From positions 186,001 through 250,000 of the forward strand of contig NZ_JBIQWA010000001.1 of NCBI RefSeq assembly GCF_046591575.1: a stretch of DNA of 64,000 bases, read 5' to 3'. The stretch comes from Marivita sp046591575 (GTDB lineage Bacteria; Pseudomonadota; Alphaproteobacteria; Rhodobacterales; Rhodobacteraceae). How positions within the stretch are numbered: position 1 is the stretch's first letter; the number at the start of each line of letters is the position of its first letter. The notes below the pieces were generated by a model, which was not told the DNA's origin, made no database searches, and was given only the letters and a program-made list of their open reading frames with translations. Positions 16,138 to 23,414 of this stretch are shown here, one piece after another. Made by a program: the position numbers and the translations under genes.

Positions 16138-16866
16138 TTACACAAGATCCCGCGCCAATAATGCCGCCTGGGTTCGATTCCTGACATTCAGCTTGATCAT
16201 GACCTGGCGGATATGGCTTTTCACTGTCGCCTCGGAAATACCCAAATTTGCCGCAATCGCTTTGTTTGATTTCCCATGCGCAAGGTCAAACAGCACGTCA
16301 TTCTGACGACGGGTGAAAGCAGGTCTGCTAGTTAGGGCTTTGCTCACCTCTTTGGTGATCGCCTCATTCCGTTCGTGATCACACATTCGAGCCGCGTTGT
16401 CTTTTAGAAGCGACACGTCCTGCGTACCGTCGGTTTCCGTAGGAGCGTGCGGGATGTAACAACCGCCGGCAGCAATAAAATCGAGCGCTGCAAAAACCAC
16501 TGACGTTTCCTCAGATGTCGTTAAAACACCTGCCAGCTGCATGTCGAGCGCGTAGGAAACGCATTCTGCAGTGTGGGTTTCAACCAGCGCAACCACGCGG
16601 CCTGTGCTGTTTTGCAATACAGCTTCGAGCTTGGCGCGGCCTTCGACACTGCTGATGAGAACGCTGCCGAAAACCACCAGAGTGAGGGCACCTCCGTCGG
16701 GGATGGACGTCCCTTCCGGTATTTCCACATCCTTCTTGCCCACAACAGCAGTTTTGGAACCATAAAGCTTGAAAAGTGCCGAATAGGCGGCGCGACGTAA
16801 CGGGCAATCATTTATTACCATGATCCCATATTCATAATATGATTTGTGTCTTCCTTCCTCCGACAT
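16138..16866 (-). CDS. LuxR/NarL-type transcription regulator with atypical receiver
   Basis: A 242-residue regulator. Residues about 180-240 form a clear LuxR helix-turn-helix (FTRRQNDVLFDLAHGKSNKA, ISEATVKSHIRQVMIKLNVR). The N-terminal 140 residues have the strand-helix rhythm of a receiver domain (GIMVINDCPLRRAAYSALF, ALTLVVFGSVL, VVALVETHT), but at the end of the third strand, where the phospho-acceptor Asp should be, I read FGSVLISS without an Asp. It may therefore work independently of phosphorylation. It sits alone between the RTX hydrolase and pelG genes on the same strand, which makes it the obvious candidate regulator of the exopolysaccharide locus. Confidence 0.85.
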   Translation of the reverse strand: MSEEGRHKSYYEYGIMVINDCPLRRAAYSALFKLYGSKTAVVGKKDVEIPEGTSIPDGGALTLVVFGSVLISSVEGRAKLEAVLQNSTGRVVALVETHTAECVSYALDMQLAGVLTTSEETSVVFAALDFIAAGGCYIPHAPTETDGTQDVSLLKDNAARMCDHERNEAITKEVSKALTSRPAFTRRQNDVLFDLAHGKSNKAIAANLGISEATVKSHIRQVMIKLNVRNRTQAALLARDLV

Positions 16867-17184
16867 ATAAAAAAATCCTGTTGTTTATATGCTCATCAAC
16901 GGCACCAATTACCGGCCAGAATGATTTAGGGCACAAACCTGCTACGAATCGTCAGCGATTACTTCGTAAACGGGAGTCATGCGTATTATATTCGCAAAGT
17001 CGGATTATCTAAAGTGCTAAAAAGCTATCGCCTGGCGCCATAAGCCGAATATAATTCAGCTACACAACCTGAACGAGAATATTTCGATTGCAAAACTACC
17101 ATTTAAGCCTATGTTTGCGCTTGGAAAATCTACAAGCGCCGTCCCACAACATCTTTGAGCCGGCACCGAATCTCACATTTCATT
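16867..17184. other. AT-rich intergenic region between pelG-like and luxR-type genes
   Basis: About 318 bases between the pelG stop and the LuxR-type start with no credible coding frame. The DNA is visibly more AT-rich than its surroundings. No clear terminator hairpin follows pelG. The part nearest 16870-17060 should carry the promoter of the LuxR-type gene. Confidence 0.6.
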
Positions 17185-18597
17185 TCAGATGGAATCATTT
17201 CCAAAAAGGAATAAATGCCCAACAATCTTTTTGGTTGTTTCGAATGCGACCAAACATGCGATCATGCTGACCAATCCGGATGCAAGAGCGAATCCAAGCG
17301 CATTCACACCAATCACGGATGTCAAAATCGCGCTAAGAGAAAAATTTGCGACCAAAAACGCGGCTTGCACAACCAGAAACGCCATTTTGGCATTGCACAA
17401 TACCAGGATGCCAGAGGCAGCAAGAAACAGTGCGTGCAGCAACGTGCCAACGATTCCCATTCGAAGAATCAAAAACTGATCAAGCCTCAGGCCCATGGCA
17501 GATGCAATTGCAGGGGCCAACAACAACAGAGCGGCAGAAACCGCGAACTGCGTCATCATGATTCGAAAGACACCGGTCCAGATCATTTCCGATACCGCCC
17601 GTCCTGACGATTTTGCTGCGCGCAACGTCACCCCATTGGACAGTTTTGCCCAAAACCGATCCATCGCACGGCGCACAGGCTCTTCGAAATAAATAGCCAG
17701 GCTTGCAAGCCCGGGCAGTGCAGATAGCTGAGCAAGAAACAATGCACTGTCATAGGTGGGCATATGCCGGAAACCGGCGACGGAACTTTGACCACCAGAC
17801 CCAAACCAAACAACCCATTTGTCGGCCCAAATTCCCATTATCGCCAGCGAGGCACCCACCGCAAGTGGCCATGTTTTCCTGGCACAAATGCGCAGCTGAA
17901 CACCGGCCTCGCGCAATTTGGCGAGCTGATGTCCGGTCTGTAAGAATGGTTCAAGACAAAGGGCAAGGCACAAGGCGATACCCGTTGTAAAACACCAGAC
18001 CAATACACTCGCGTCGCCTGCATGATTTGCAACCGCAACGCTCAGCCCAAGGGCAATGATCAAACCCGTACTGAACGAAAGGATCAAACGTCGACGCGCT
18101 TTGCACGCCGCCAGAACTGCAAATGCCACCCACATCATTGCGGAGATCGATGTGAGTAATGCAAAAGCGAGCGTCAACGACGGGTTCGACAACCCAAGAA
18201 CCAGCACGACGATCAGCACCAAGGCTTCGGCTGTAAGCCCGGCCACGCCACACGCCACCAGCAACAGCGCACCAATGGCCGACGGTTCGAGCGGCATTTC
18301 TGCATCCGCAACCGTTCGCGCTGCGATAATACCTACCGGTGCGGCGACAATGGGGGCGAGCATGAATGCATAGACCACAGCTAGGCGCATGTCCTCCAGA
18401 GCTTCGTCTGGGAACCGGTTTTCGGCGATCCACGAGATCAAGATCAAAGTCACGATCACAAGAAGCCAAGGACCTGCCGCCAGAACCAATGCGGCGATCA
18501 GGCTGCGAAGCGGACTCAGGATGGGGCCGTCCAGCCACCAGTCAACCTGCCTGAGCACCGCTTGCAGTTTCAGCCGGAGAGAGGGGTTTGAGCTCAT
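17185..18597 (-). CDS. pelG: PelG-like polysaccharide transporter of the inner membrane
   Basis: A 470-residue membrane protein with about twelve hydrophobic segments. The N-terminal LVLAAGPWLLVIVTLI and the central GIWADKWVVWFGSGG followed by HMPTYDSALFLAQLSALPG match the pattern I associate with PelG, a Wzx/MATE-like membrane partner of the glycosyltransferase PelF in Pel exopolysaccharide synthesis. Length is right for PelG (about 455-470). It overlaps pelF by four bases and is the last gene of the five-gene operon starting at 23305. PelG together with PelD, PelE and PelF would make the synthase-transport complex moving the growing chain across the inner membrane. Confidence 0.85.
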   Translation of the reverse strand: MSSNPSLRLKLQAVLRQVDWWLDGPILSPLRSLIAALVLAAGPWLLVIVTLILISWIAENRFPDEALEDMRLAVVYAFMLAPIVAAPVGIIAARTVADAEMPLEPSAIGALLLVACGVAGLTAEALVLIVVLVLGLSNPSLTLAFALLTSISAMMWVAFAVLAACKARRRLILSFSTGLIIALGLSVAVANHAGDASVLVWCFTTGIALCLALCLEPFLQTGHQLAKLREAGVQLRICARKTWPLAVGASLAIMGIWADKWVVWFGSGGQSSVAGFRHMPTYDSALFLAQLSALPGLASLAIYFEEPVRRAMDRFWAKLSNGVTLRAAKSSGRAVSEMIWTGVFRIMMTQFAVSAALLLLAPAIASAMGLRLDQFLILRMGIVGTLLHALFLAASGILVLCNAKMAFLVVQAAFLVANFSLSAILTSVIGVNALGFALASGLVSMIACLVAFETTKKIVGHLFLFGNDSI

Positions 18598-20102
18598 GCA
18601 ACAAGGTCCTCGTAAAGCGCGGCGTAGGCGGCCGAAGAGGATTTTGAGGTGAAGCTTTGTTCGACCCGAGTACGCAAGGCTTCACCACATTCAACGCGCA
18701 GCGCATCGTCCGACAAAAGGCGGATCACCGCGGCGGCGAGCGCATCCGGGTCCATTGGCGGCACAACGAATCCACCGCGTCCAAGCGCGGGTGTTTCATT
18801 TTCCGGCCCTTCTATGATGTCGCGGCACGACCCGACATCGGTTGCGACGCACGGAATTCGCGCAGCACCGGCTTCAAGAAGCACAAGCGGTTGCGCCTCG
18901 CTGATCGAGGTCAGCAGCAAAACGTCAAGCGACGTCAGAATTTCAAAAATATCCATGCGCCCCATGAAGCGGACAGTCGTGTCGAGGTTCAGCTCAGACA
19001 CCCGTTTTCTGCAGGCATCATAATATTCCGGATCTTCATCTGTCGGTCCAATTACCAAAACTTCGACGTCCGGCACAGACTCGCGGATCAGTGCCGCCGC
19101 ACGGATACAGGCTTCGATATCTTTGATCGGAACCACCCGTCCGATTAACCCGACAACTGGACGCGGTTTGTTGGACAGGGGTTTCAATTCATCGAACCTC
19201 TCCAACGCAATGCCGTTCGGAATGACAGAAAGACGATTTTCAGCGGCTCCCAATGCGCGCTGGAACCCTTGATTGGCGCTATAGAGCGTTGTGATACGAT
19301 CAGCCTTCACATAGGCGATTTTGGCAAAACTCTCGAACATTGCGATCCACAGATCACGGGTATCCCGCCGTGGGTCCTTAAGAGTAAAGCCCTTTTGAAC
19401 GTGATCTTTCAGCCAGTCGGCCATGATCATGTCGATTCGCCGTTCATTGGTATAGATGCCATGTTCGGTGATCGCCAACCGCCCGCCGGTTTCCCGCGCG
19501 GCTCTCGCAGCAAAAAGCCCCGCATATCCCGTTGAAATAGCGTGATACATACGTGCCGGCGGAACAGGTGATGTCAGTACAGAGATCATGCCGCCAACCA
19601 GCGTGCGCCAAGCCCAGAAAAAATCCGAAAAAGCGGCTTCTGGTGCCAATTGGGTCGCGCAGGTTTCAATGACCTCCCAAGCTGGTCTGGAAGAAATCAG
19701 GTCAGCATGGTCAGGACGAAAGGTGCGACCTGGTACAGACGGAAACCCACGACGCACCGGCGTCGTCGCAAGGTCGCACAGCGTATCAAAAGCATCCGCG
19801 TCACCATTTTCCCATAGTCGCACAAGCGCGTTTCCAAACATCGAAGCATCGATTTTCGGACCTCCCAGTCGGGGCGGTTTTTGTGTCGTGCTAAGGGGCA
19901 AGACCTGCAGGTCCAGAACATTTTCCGGCAGGTCGTATTTCAAGTCACGCACAGTGTCGTCCGCTGTAATAGCGAGCACCGAAAAACTCTTGGTTTTCTG
20001 CTCCCGGATAAGCCAATCCAACCAGGACGACACTCCACCAGCGACAAATGGATAACATCCTTCAACCACCAAACACACATCTGCGCTGCGTATATCTGTC
20101 AT
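18594..20102 (-). CDS. pelF: PelF-like cytosolic glycosyltransferase
   Basis: A 502-residue GT4-type glycosyltransferase. The N-terminus DVCLVVEGCYPFVAGGVSSW is the PelF hallmark; HAISTGYAGLFAARAARETG and ITEHGIYTNERRIDM follow. In the C-terminal GT-B half, VVGLIGRVVPIKDIEACIRA supplies the donor-binding Arg/Lys and E402-AQPLVLL-E410 is the EX7E motif of retaining enzymes. PelF polymerises UDP-N-acetylgalactosamine/glucosamine in Pel synthesis, with no lipid carrier. It lies between pelE-like and pelG with ATGA overlaps on both sides. It is the strongest single piece of evidence that the region is a Pel-type locus. Confidence 0.92.
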   Translation of the reverse strand: MTDIRSADVCLVVEGCYPFVAGGVSSWLDWLIREQKTKSFSVLAITADDTVRDLKYDLPENVLDLQVLPLSTTQKPPRLGGPKIDASMFGNALVRLWENGDADAFDTLCDLATTPVRRGFPSVPGRTFRPDHADLISSRPAWEVIETCATQLAPEAAFSDFFWAWRTLVGGMISVLTSPVPPARMYHAISTGYAGLFAARAARETGGRLAITEHGIYTNERRIDMIMADWLKDHVQKGFTLKDPRRDTRDLWIAMFESFAKIAYVKADRITTLYSANQGFQRALGAAENRLSVIPNGIALERFDELKPLSNKPRPVVGLIGRVVPIKDIEACIRAAALIRESVPDVEVLVIGPTDEDPEYYDACRKRVSELNLDTTVRFMGRMDIFEILTSLDVLLLTSISEAQPLVLLEAGAARIPCVATDVGSCRDIIEGPENETPALGRGGFVVPPMDPDALAAAVIRLLSDDALRVECGEALRTRVEQSFTSKSSSAAYAALYEDLVA

Positions 20103-20842
20103 GTCGAAATCAATTCACTTGTGAGTTTCGGCTTTTCCGAAACTGGTCTTGATCCAGGTGCGAGTACCGGGCGAAGCACGATGTCCAGCTCTGCGGGGTC
20201 TATAAAACCGGAGGCCGACACAGCCAAAATTTCAGCTTCCAGCGCGTCTCCAGACAATGCGTGTTCACCTTTCGCGAGCCTTCGGGCACGCGCGGCGAAT
20301 GTGTCCCGCAGATGTGCAAAGACAGTCGCTGCTTGAACACGCACTGCAGGGATTTCAGAGGCAAGCGCGCGCTCTAGAACAGGCCGAAGATCAGCTGAAT
20401 AATGTCTGACGATCGCGGCCAAAGCCGTTTGCTGATCCGCCAGCGAGCCGGAGTTGAACACGTCCTCCAACGATGGCTCCAACGAATCTCGAATTCGGGG
20501 TCGGCGGCCTTCTGCAATTTCCTGAAGAATGAATTCGGCCCGCGTAACACTTGGACTGTTTCGATGCGTGTCGAATGGTTTTAGATTTGTTTTGCATGCG
20601 GAAGCAGTCGTGATCATAATGATCGGTCCGGCAAACGGGCCAAGCGTCAACGCGGAAATGGCAAAAAACACCGCACCATGCCGATCAAAAACACGTAGCA
20701 CACCACATAATAAAACCGAAAATGCGCCGTAGAATATCACTGCCGCCCAAAATCCAATATAAATGGAAATAGTCACCGCCAAAACCGCACCCAGCGTTAA
20801 GAAAAACGCGGCAGCTCTGCGCAGCAATGATATGTCAGGCAC
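20099..20842 (-). CDS. pelE: PelE-like membrane protein with helical-repeat tail
   Basis: About 247 residues. Two or three N-terminal hydrophobic segments (AAFFLTLGAVLAVTISIYIG, VIFYGAFSVLLCGVLRVF, AISALTLGPFAGPIIMI) precede a soluble helical domain with repeat-like helices (ADQQTALAAIVRHYSADLRP, RALASEIPAVRVQAATVFAH). Membrane segments followed by a helical repeat tail in this gene position match PelE, which works with PelD, PelF and PelG. The assignment rests mainly on order (between pelD-like and pelF) and layout. The start is uncertain: a TTG at 20881 gives a longer form overlapping pelD by 47 bases; the GTG at 20842 overlaps by eight. Neither has a strong Shine-Dalgarno site. Confidence 0.65.
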   Translation of the reverse strand: MPDISLLRRAAAFFLTLGAVLAVTISIYIGFWAAVIFYGAFSVLLCGVLRVFDRHGAVFFAISALTLGPFAGPIIMITTASACKTNLKPFDTHRNSPSVTRAEFILQEIAEGRRPRIRDSLEPSLEDVFNSGSLADQQTALAAIVRHYSADLRPVLERALASEIPAVRVQAATVFAHLRDTFAARARRLAKGEHALSGDALEAEILAVSASGFIDPAELDIVLRPVLAPGSRPVSEKPKLTSELIST

Positions 20843-21866
20843 GTTTCTGAGAGAGCGTTTGCGCTCTTTTGTCGAGGCCAAGATCTAGGCTAATCCTGTC
20901 AATCGCGATGCGGGCCATCTCGGCTATGAGGTCGAGACGCTCCGCTCCCGCGTCAGCTTCTGTGCGGGTGTTAGCGAAGAATATAACCGTTGCCGTCAAT
21001 CCATGCTCTACATGCGCGCGTTTTTGAACGATCCGCGCAGCGCCATCGGCATCAAGACCGGCATCCTGCAAATTTACCGCGCCGGTGCCTCTGTTTCCGA
21101 GTAAGGCAACCAGGGCAGCGGACATGTCTTTGGGGTTACAGCCCAAGTCAGGGGCACTCCCGATAAATAACGGATCTTCTCCTGGTGCGGCTGCGATCAG
21201 TGCGACGGGCCCCTCGAAAAGAGCTGACGACGCCGCTTCAAAGCTCGCGGGAAGTTCCTCTCCGCGTGCGCCTGCAAGCGCAGCAAGGACAGGCAAGGCC
21301 TGCGTAAAAACGGTTTGGCTCGTCGGCACGTCGACTGTGGCCTGCTGTGCTGCGGTGCCGATCCGGGCAGCAGAACCACGCTCCATGTCCAGAACGAGAC
21401 TGTCCATCCTCTCGATTTCCGCAGCAAGGCTATCGGAGACCCCTTCGAGCCTTTTGACGTCTTCCCGCAAACCTTCCGTTTCGAGGATTTTCCTTTGGCT
21501 ATACAACCCGACAATAAGAGCCACGACGAGCCATTGAAGGGGAAGCACCGCGACCCGAGCGGCATAGACAGCAGCGTCTTCACCAACAAATCGGTCCGGC
21601 CACCCCATAAGGAACGTCGCCAAAGCCACAGTTGCGATGCCAACACCTGGGCCATGCTGTAAAGACGCAATCAGAATTACGATCCAAAAAGGATGTAGTT
21701 TCAAAGTTTCGTAAAATCCGGCCCCAAACAAAAGCGGTTCGGCACCGGCAATCAACACCAGCAGGACCGCTGCTTCAATAAGCCCACGCAACATATCATA
21801 GGTGCTGCTGCGTGAGGTTCGGCTTGGGGGTTCCTCCGCCAATTCCCTTTCGGTCAGCGTCCTCAC
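20835..21866 (-). CDS. pelD: PelD-like membrane/GAF protein without GGDEF domain
   Basis: A 343-residue protein. Residues about 25-130 hold four hydrophobic segments (GLIEAAVLLVLIAGAEPLLF, HPFWIVILIASLQHGPG, VALATFLMGW, VLPLQWLVVALIVGLYS). A coiled-coil-like stretch (KRLEGVSDSLAAEIERMDSL) and a GAF-like domain (about 170-325) follow. This is the layout of PelD, the cyclic-di-GMP receptor of Pel systems, except that the protein ends after the GAF domain: the degenerate GGDEF domain that carries the RxxD binding site in Pseudomonas PelD (about 455 residues) is missing. The start codon is GTG, overlapping the export-protein stop as GTGA, with GAGAGG upstream. Confidence 0.7.
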   Translation of the reverse strand: MRTLTERELAEEPPSRTSRSSTYDMLRGLIEAAVLLVLIAGAEPLLFGAGFYETLKLHPFWIVILIASLQHGPGVGIATVALATFLMGWPDRFVGEDAAVYAARVAVLPLQWLVVALIVGLYSQRKILETEGLREDVKRLEGVSDSLAAEIERMDSLVLDMERGSAARIGTAAQQATVDVPTSQTVFTQALPVLAALAGARGEELPASFEAASSALFEGPVALIAAAPGEDPLFIGSAPDLGCNPKDMSAALVALLGNRGTGAVNLQDAGLDADGAARIVQKRAHVEHGLTATVIFFANTRTEADAGAERLDLIAEMARIAIDRISLDLGLDKRAQTLSQKRA

Positions 21867-23305
21867 CTGAGAACCCTCTCCGCTGAAACCAGTGGCGTAT
21901 CACCGGCAGTGCCGACCGTTACGATGTCGCCCGGTAGTAAACGCGTGGTCTCATTGGGCTCAACCAAACGGATATCATCTCCGTTTTGACGATTCACGGT
22001 CACGACACGGTTTGCTAAAGCGCCCAGCGCCCTCAATTGTTGCTCCACAGATGCCAATTCAGCATCTATCGCGCTCTGCCTCACATGGGTCTCGACGATA
22101 TCGAGAGCCAAGGCTTTGCTGCTTTCAGCGCGCTCCAGTTGAATGGTTCTGTCATGGCGATTTACCGCATGGCGGGCTTCAATCACGCGCGTCTCGGCAT
22201 CCTGCAAGACAAGAGCGAAGTCCGCCACCTGATCATTCATGCTCTCGAGTCGCAACTCGGCGAAATGCCTGTTCGAGTTGCATCGACCGCGACATTCGCT
22301 TGAAACTTCACGTTCCAGCGCATCGCGTTTGAGTTTTAGATCTTCGTAGCGTGCCGCCACCATCGAACGTCGCGAATTCGCCAGTTCGAGCGTCGCTTCA
22401 AGCTCTGCGCGTCTTGCGCTGTCACGTGCCTCGCGTATTTCCCGCTCGCTTGCCGCAGCTTCCAGCACTGCCACTTCGCTTCTGATCCGATCATCTTCGA
22501 TTTGGCGGATCGCCACGTCAACCGTACCGTCGAACAAAGGAAATGTCTCTTCAGGTGCACGTTGTGCAGAAAGGCGCTTCTGACGAAGTAAAAGCCCCGA
22601 CCGCAATGTGCGCAATTCTTCACGACGCGCCTCCAAGCTGCGCCGGAGTGCGGCGTGTGAGCTGCTGCTGCCATCACCCGACTTTGCCAGGAGCCTATCC
22701 ACCGTTAACCCGGGATCGTACTCATAACTACCGGGGGAAATCACCTCTCCTTTTACAAGCACCGGTGGGCGCTTGGCAAAAGAGGCTGTCACTGTCGTCG
22801 AGAGTTTCATCTGTGATGACAGAGCATCTCTGACGGCCGTCTCAAGGCACGTCAAAGGCTTGCCCTGTGCAGGCACACGCCCAATGCCGGGGATGGCGAC
22901 TTCTCCGGTGGAGCCGACGGCAAACGTGCCCGAAAGGTCGCGCCGTTCAAATCGTCCAAAGTTGCTCTCGGAATGTTCAAAAACACGTAATGTCAGATGA
23001 TCGCCAACAACTGCGCGATCCGCGACGTCACTCCCGCTGTCGCAACTGTTGCCAGACAATATTCGATCAAGCAGACCTCGGCTCTGCGGCTCAGTTTCTT
23101 TCAACATCACATACGACACCATGCTGTCGGGCATATCGGTTTCGTGCCGTGCACGATGCACCATAGAGTCCGTTGCGACCGTCATGGCTGTGGCCAGTGA
23201 CGTGTCTCGGTTGTCTCCAACCAACGAAGGCAAGGTTTCAATACCGCCGAAAACCATCAGGGCAGCAAGGCCAATTCCAGCCTTCGAGAGCATCGTGCTT
23301 AACAT
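21863..23305 (-). CDS. ExoF/Wza-like polysaccharide export protein with long coiled coil
   Basis: A 480-residue protein and the first gene of the pelDEFG-like operon. It has a hydrophobic N-terminus (about 8-22, no lipobox), a Poly_export domain at about 96-178 (VVGDHLTLRVFEHSE, GEVAIPGIGRVPAQG), an SLBB-like segment at about 181-212 (PPVLVKGEVISPGSYEYD) and a long charged coiled coil from about 215 to 430. It ends with a small beta-rich piece (RLLPGDIVTVGTAGD). This order matches ExoF-type periplasmic/outer-membrane export proteins of alphaproteobacterial exopolysaccharide systems, not the Pel-specific PelB/PelC. It presumably replaces or supplements the outer-membrane step. Confidence 0.82.
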   Translation of the reverse strand: MLSTMLSKAGIGLAALMVFGGIETLPSLVGDNRDTSLATAMTVATDSMVHRARHETDMPDSMVSYVMLKETEPQSRGLLDRILSGNSCDSGSDVADRAVVGDHLTLRVFEHSESNFGRFERRDLSGTFAVGSTGEVAIPGIGRVPAQGKPLTCLETAVRDALSSQMKLSTTVTASFAKRPPVLVKGEVISPGSYEYDPGLTVDRLLAKSGDGSSSSHAALRRSLEARREELRTLRSGLLLRQKRLSAQRAPEETFPLFDGTVDVAIRQIEDDRIRSEVAVLEAAASEREIREARDSARRAELEATLELANSRRSMVAARYEDLKLKRDALEREVSSECRGRCNSNRHFAELRLESMNDQVADFALVLQDAETRVIEARHAVNRHDRTIQLERAESSKALALDIVETHVRQSAIDAELASVEQQLRALGALANRVVTVNRQNGDDIRLVEPNETTRLLPGDIVTVGTAGDTPLVSAERVLR

Positions 23306-23337
23306 TCCAGACCCTTCTTTGCCAACGCACTCAATGC

Positions 23338-23354
23338 CTTAACTTGATGTTAAG
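23338..23354. promoter_or_regulatory. Palindrome in the divergent pel promoter region
   Basis: CTTAAC-TTGAT-GTTAAG is a perfect six-base inverted repeat with a five-base spacer, lying in the 109-base gap between the divergent starts of the export-protein gene (23305) and the PelA-like gene (23415). Its position makes it a candidate operator for coordinate control of both arms of the locus, for instance by the LuxR-type regulator at 16138-16866. No factor can be assigned from sequence alone. Confidence 0.35.
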
Positions 23355-23414
23355 ACTACCGTATTCTTGCCCAGAAATCTCCACAATTCTACATTAGGTC
23401 TGATTCTTATCCAT

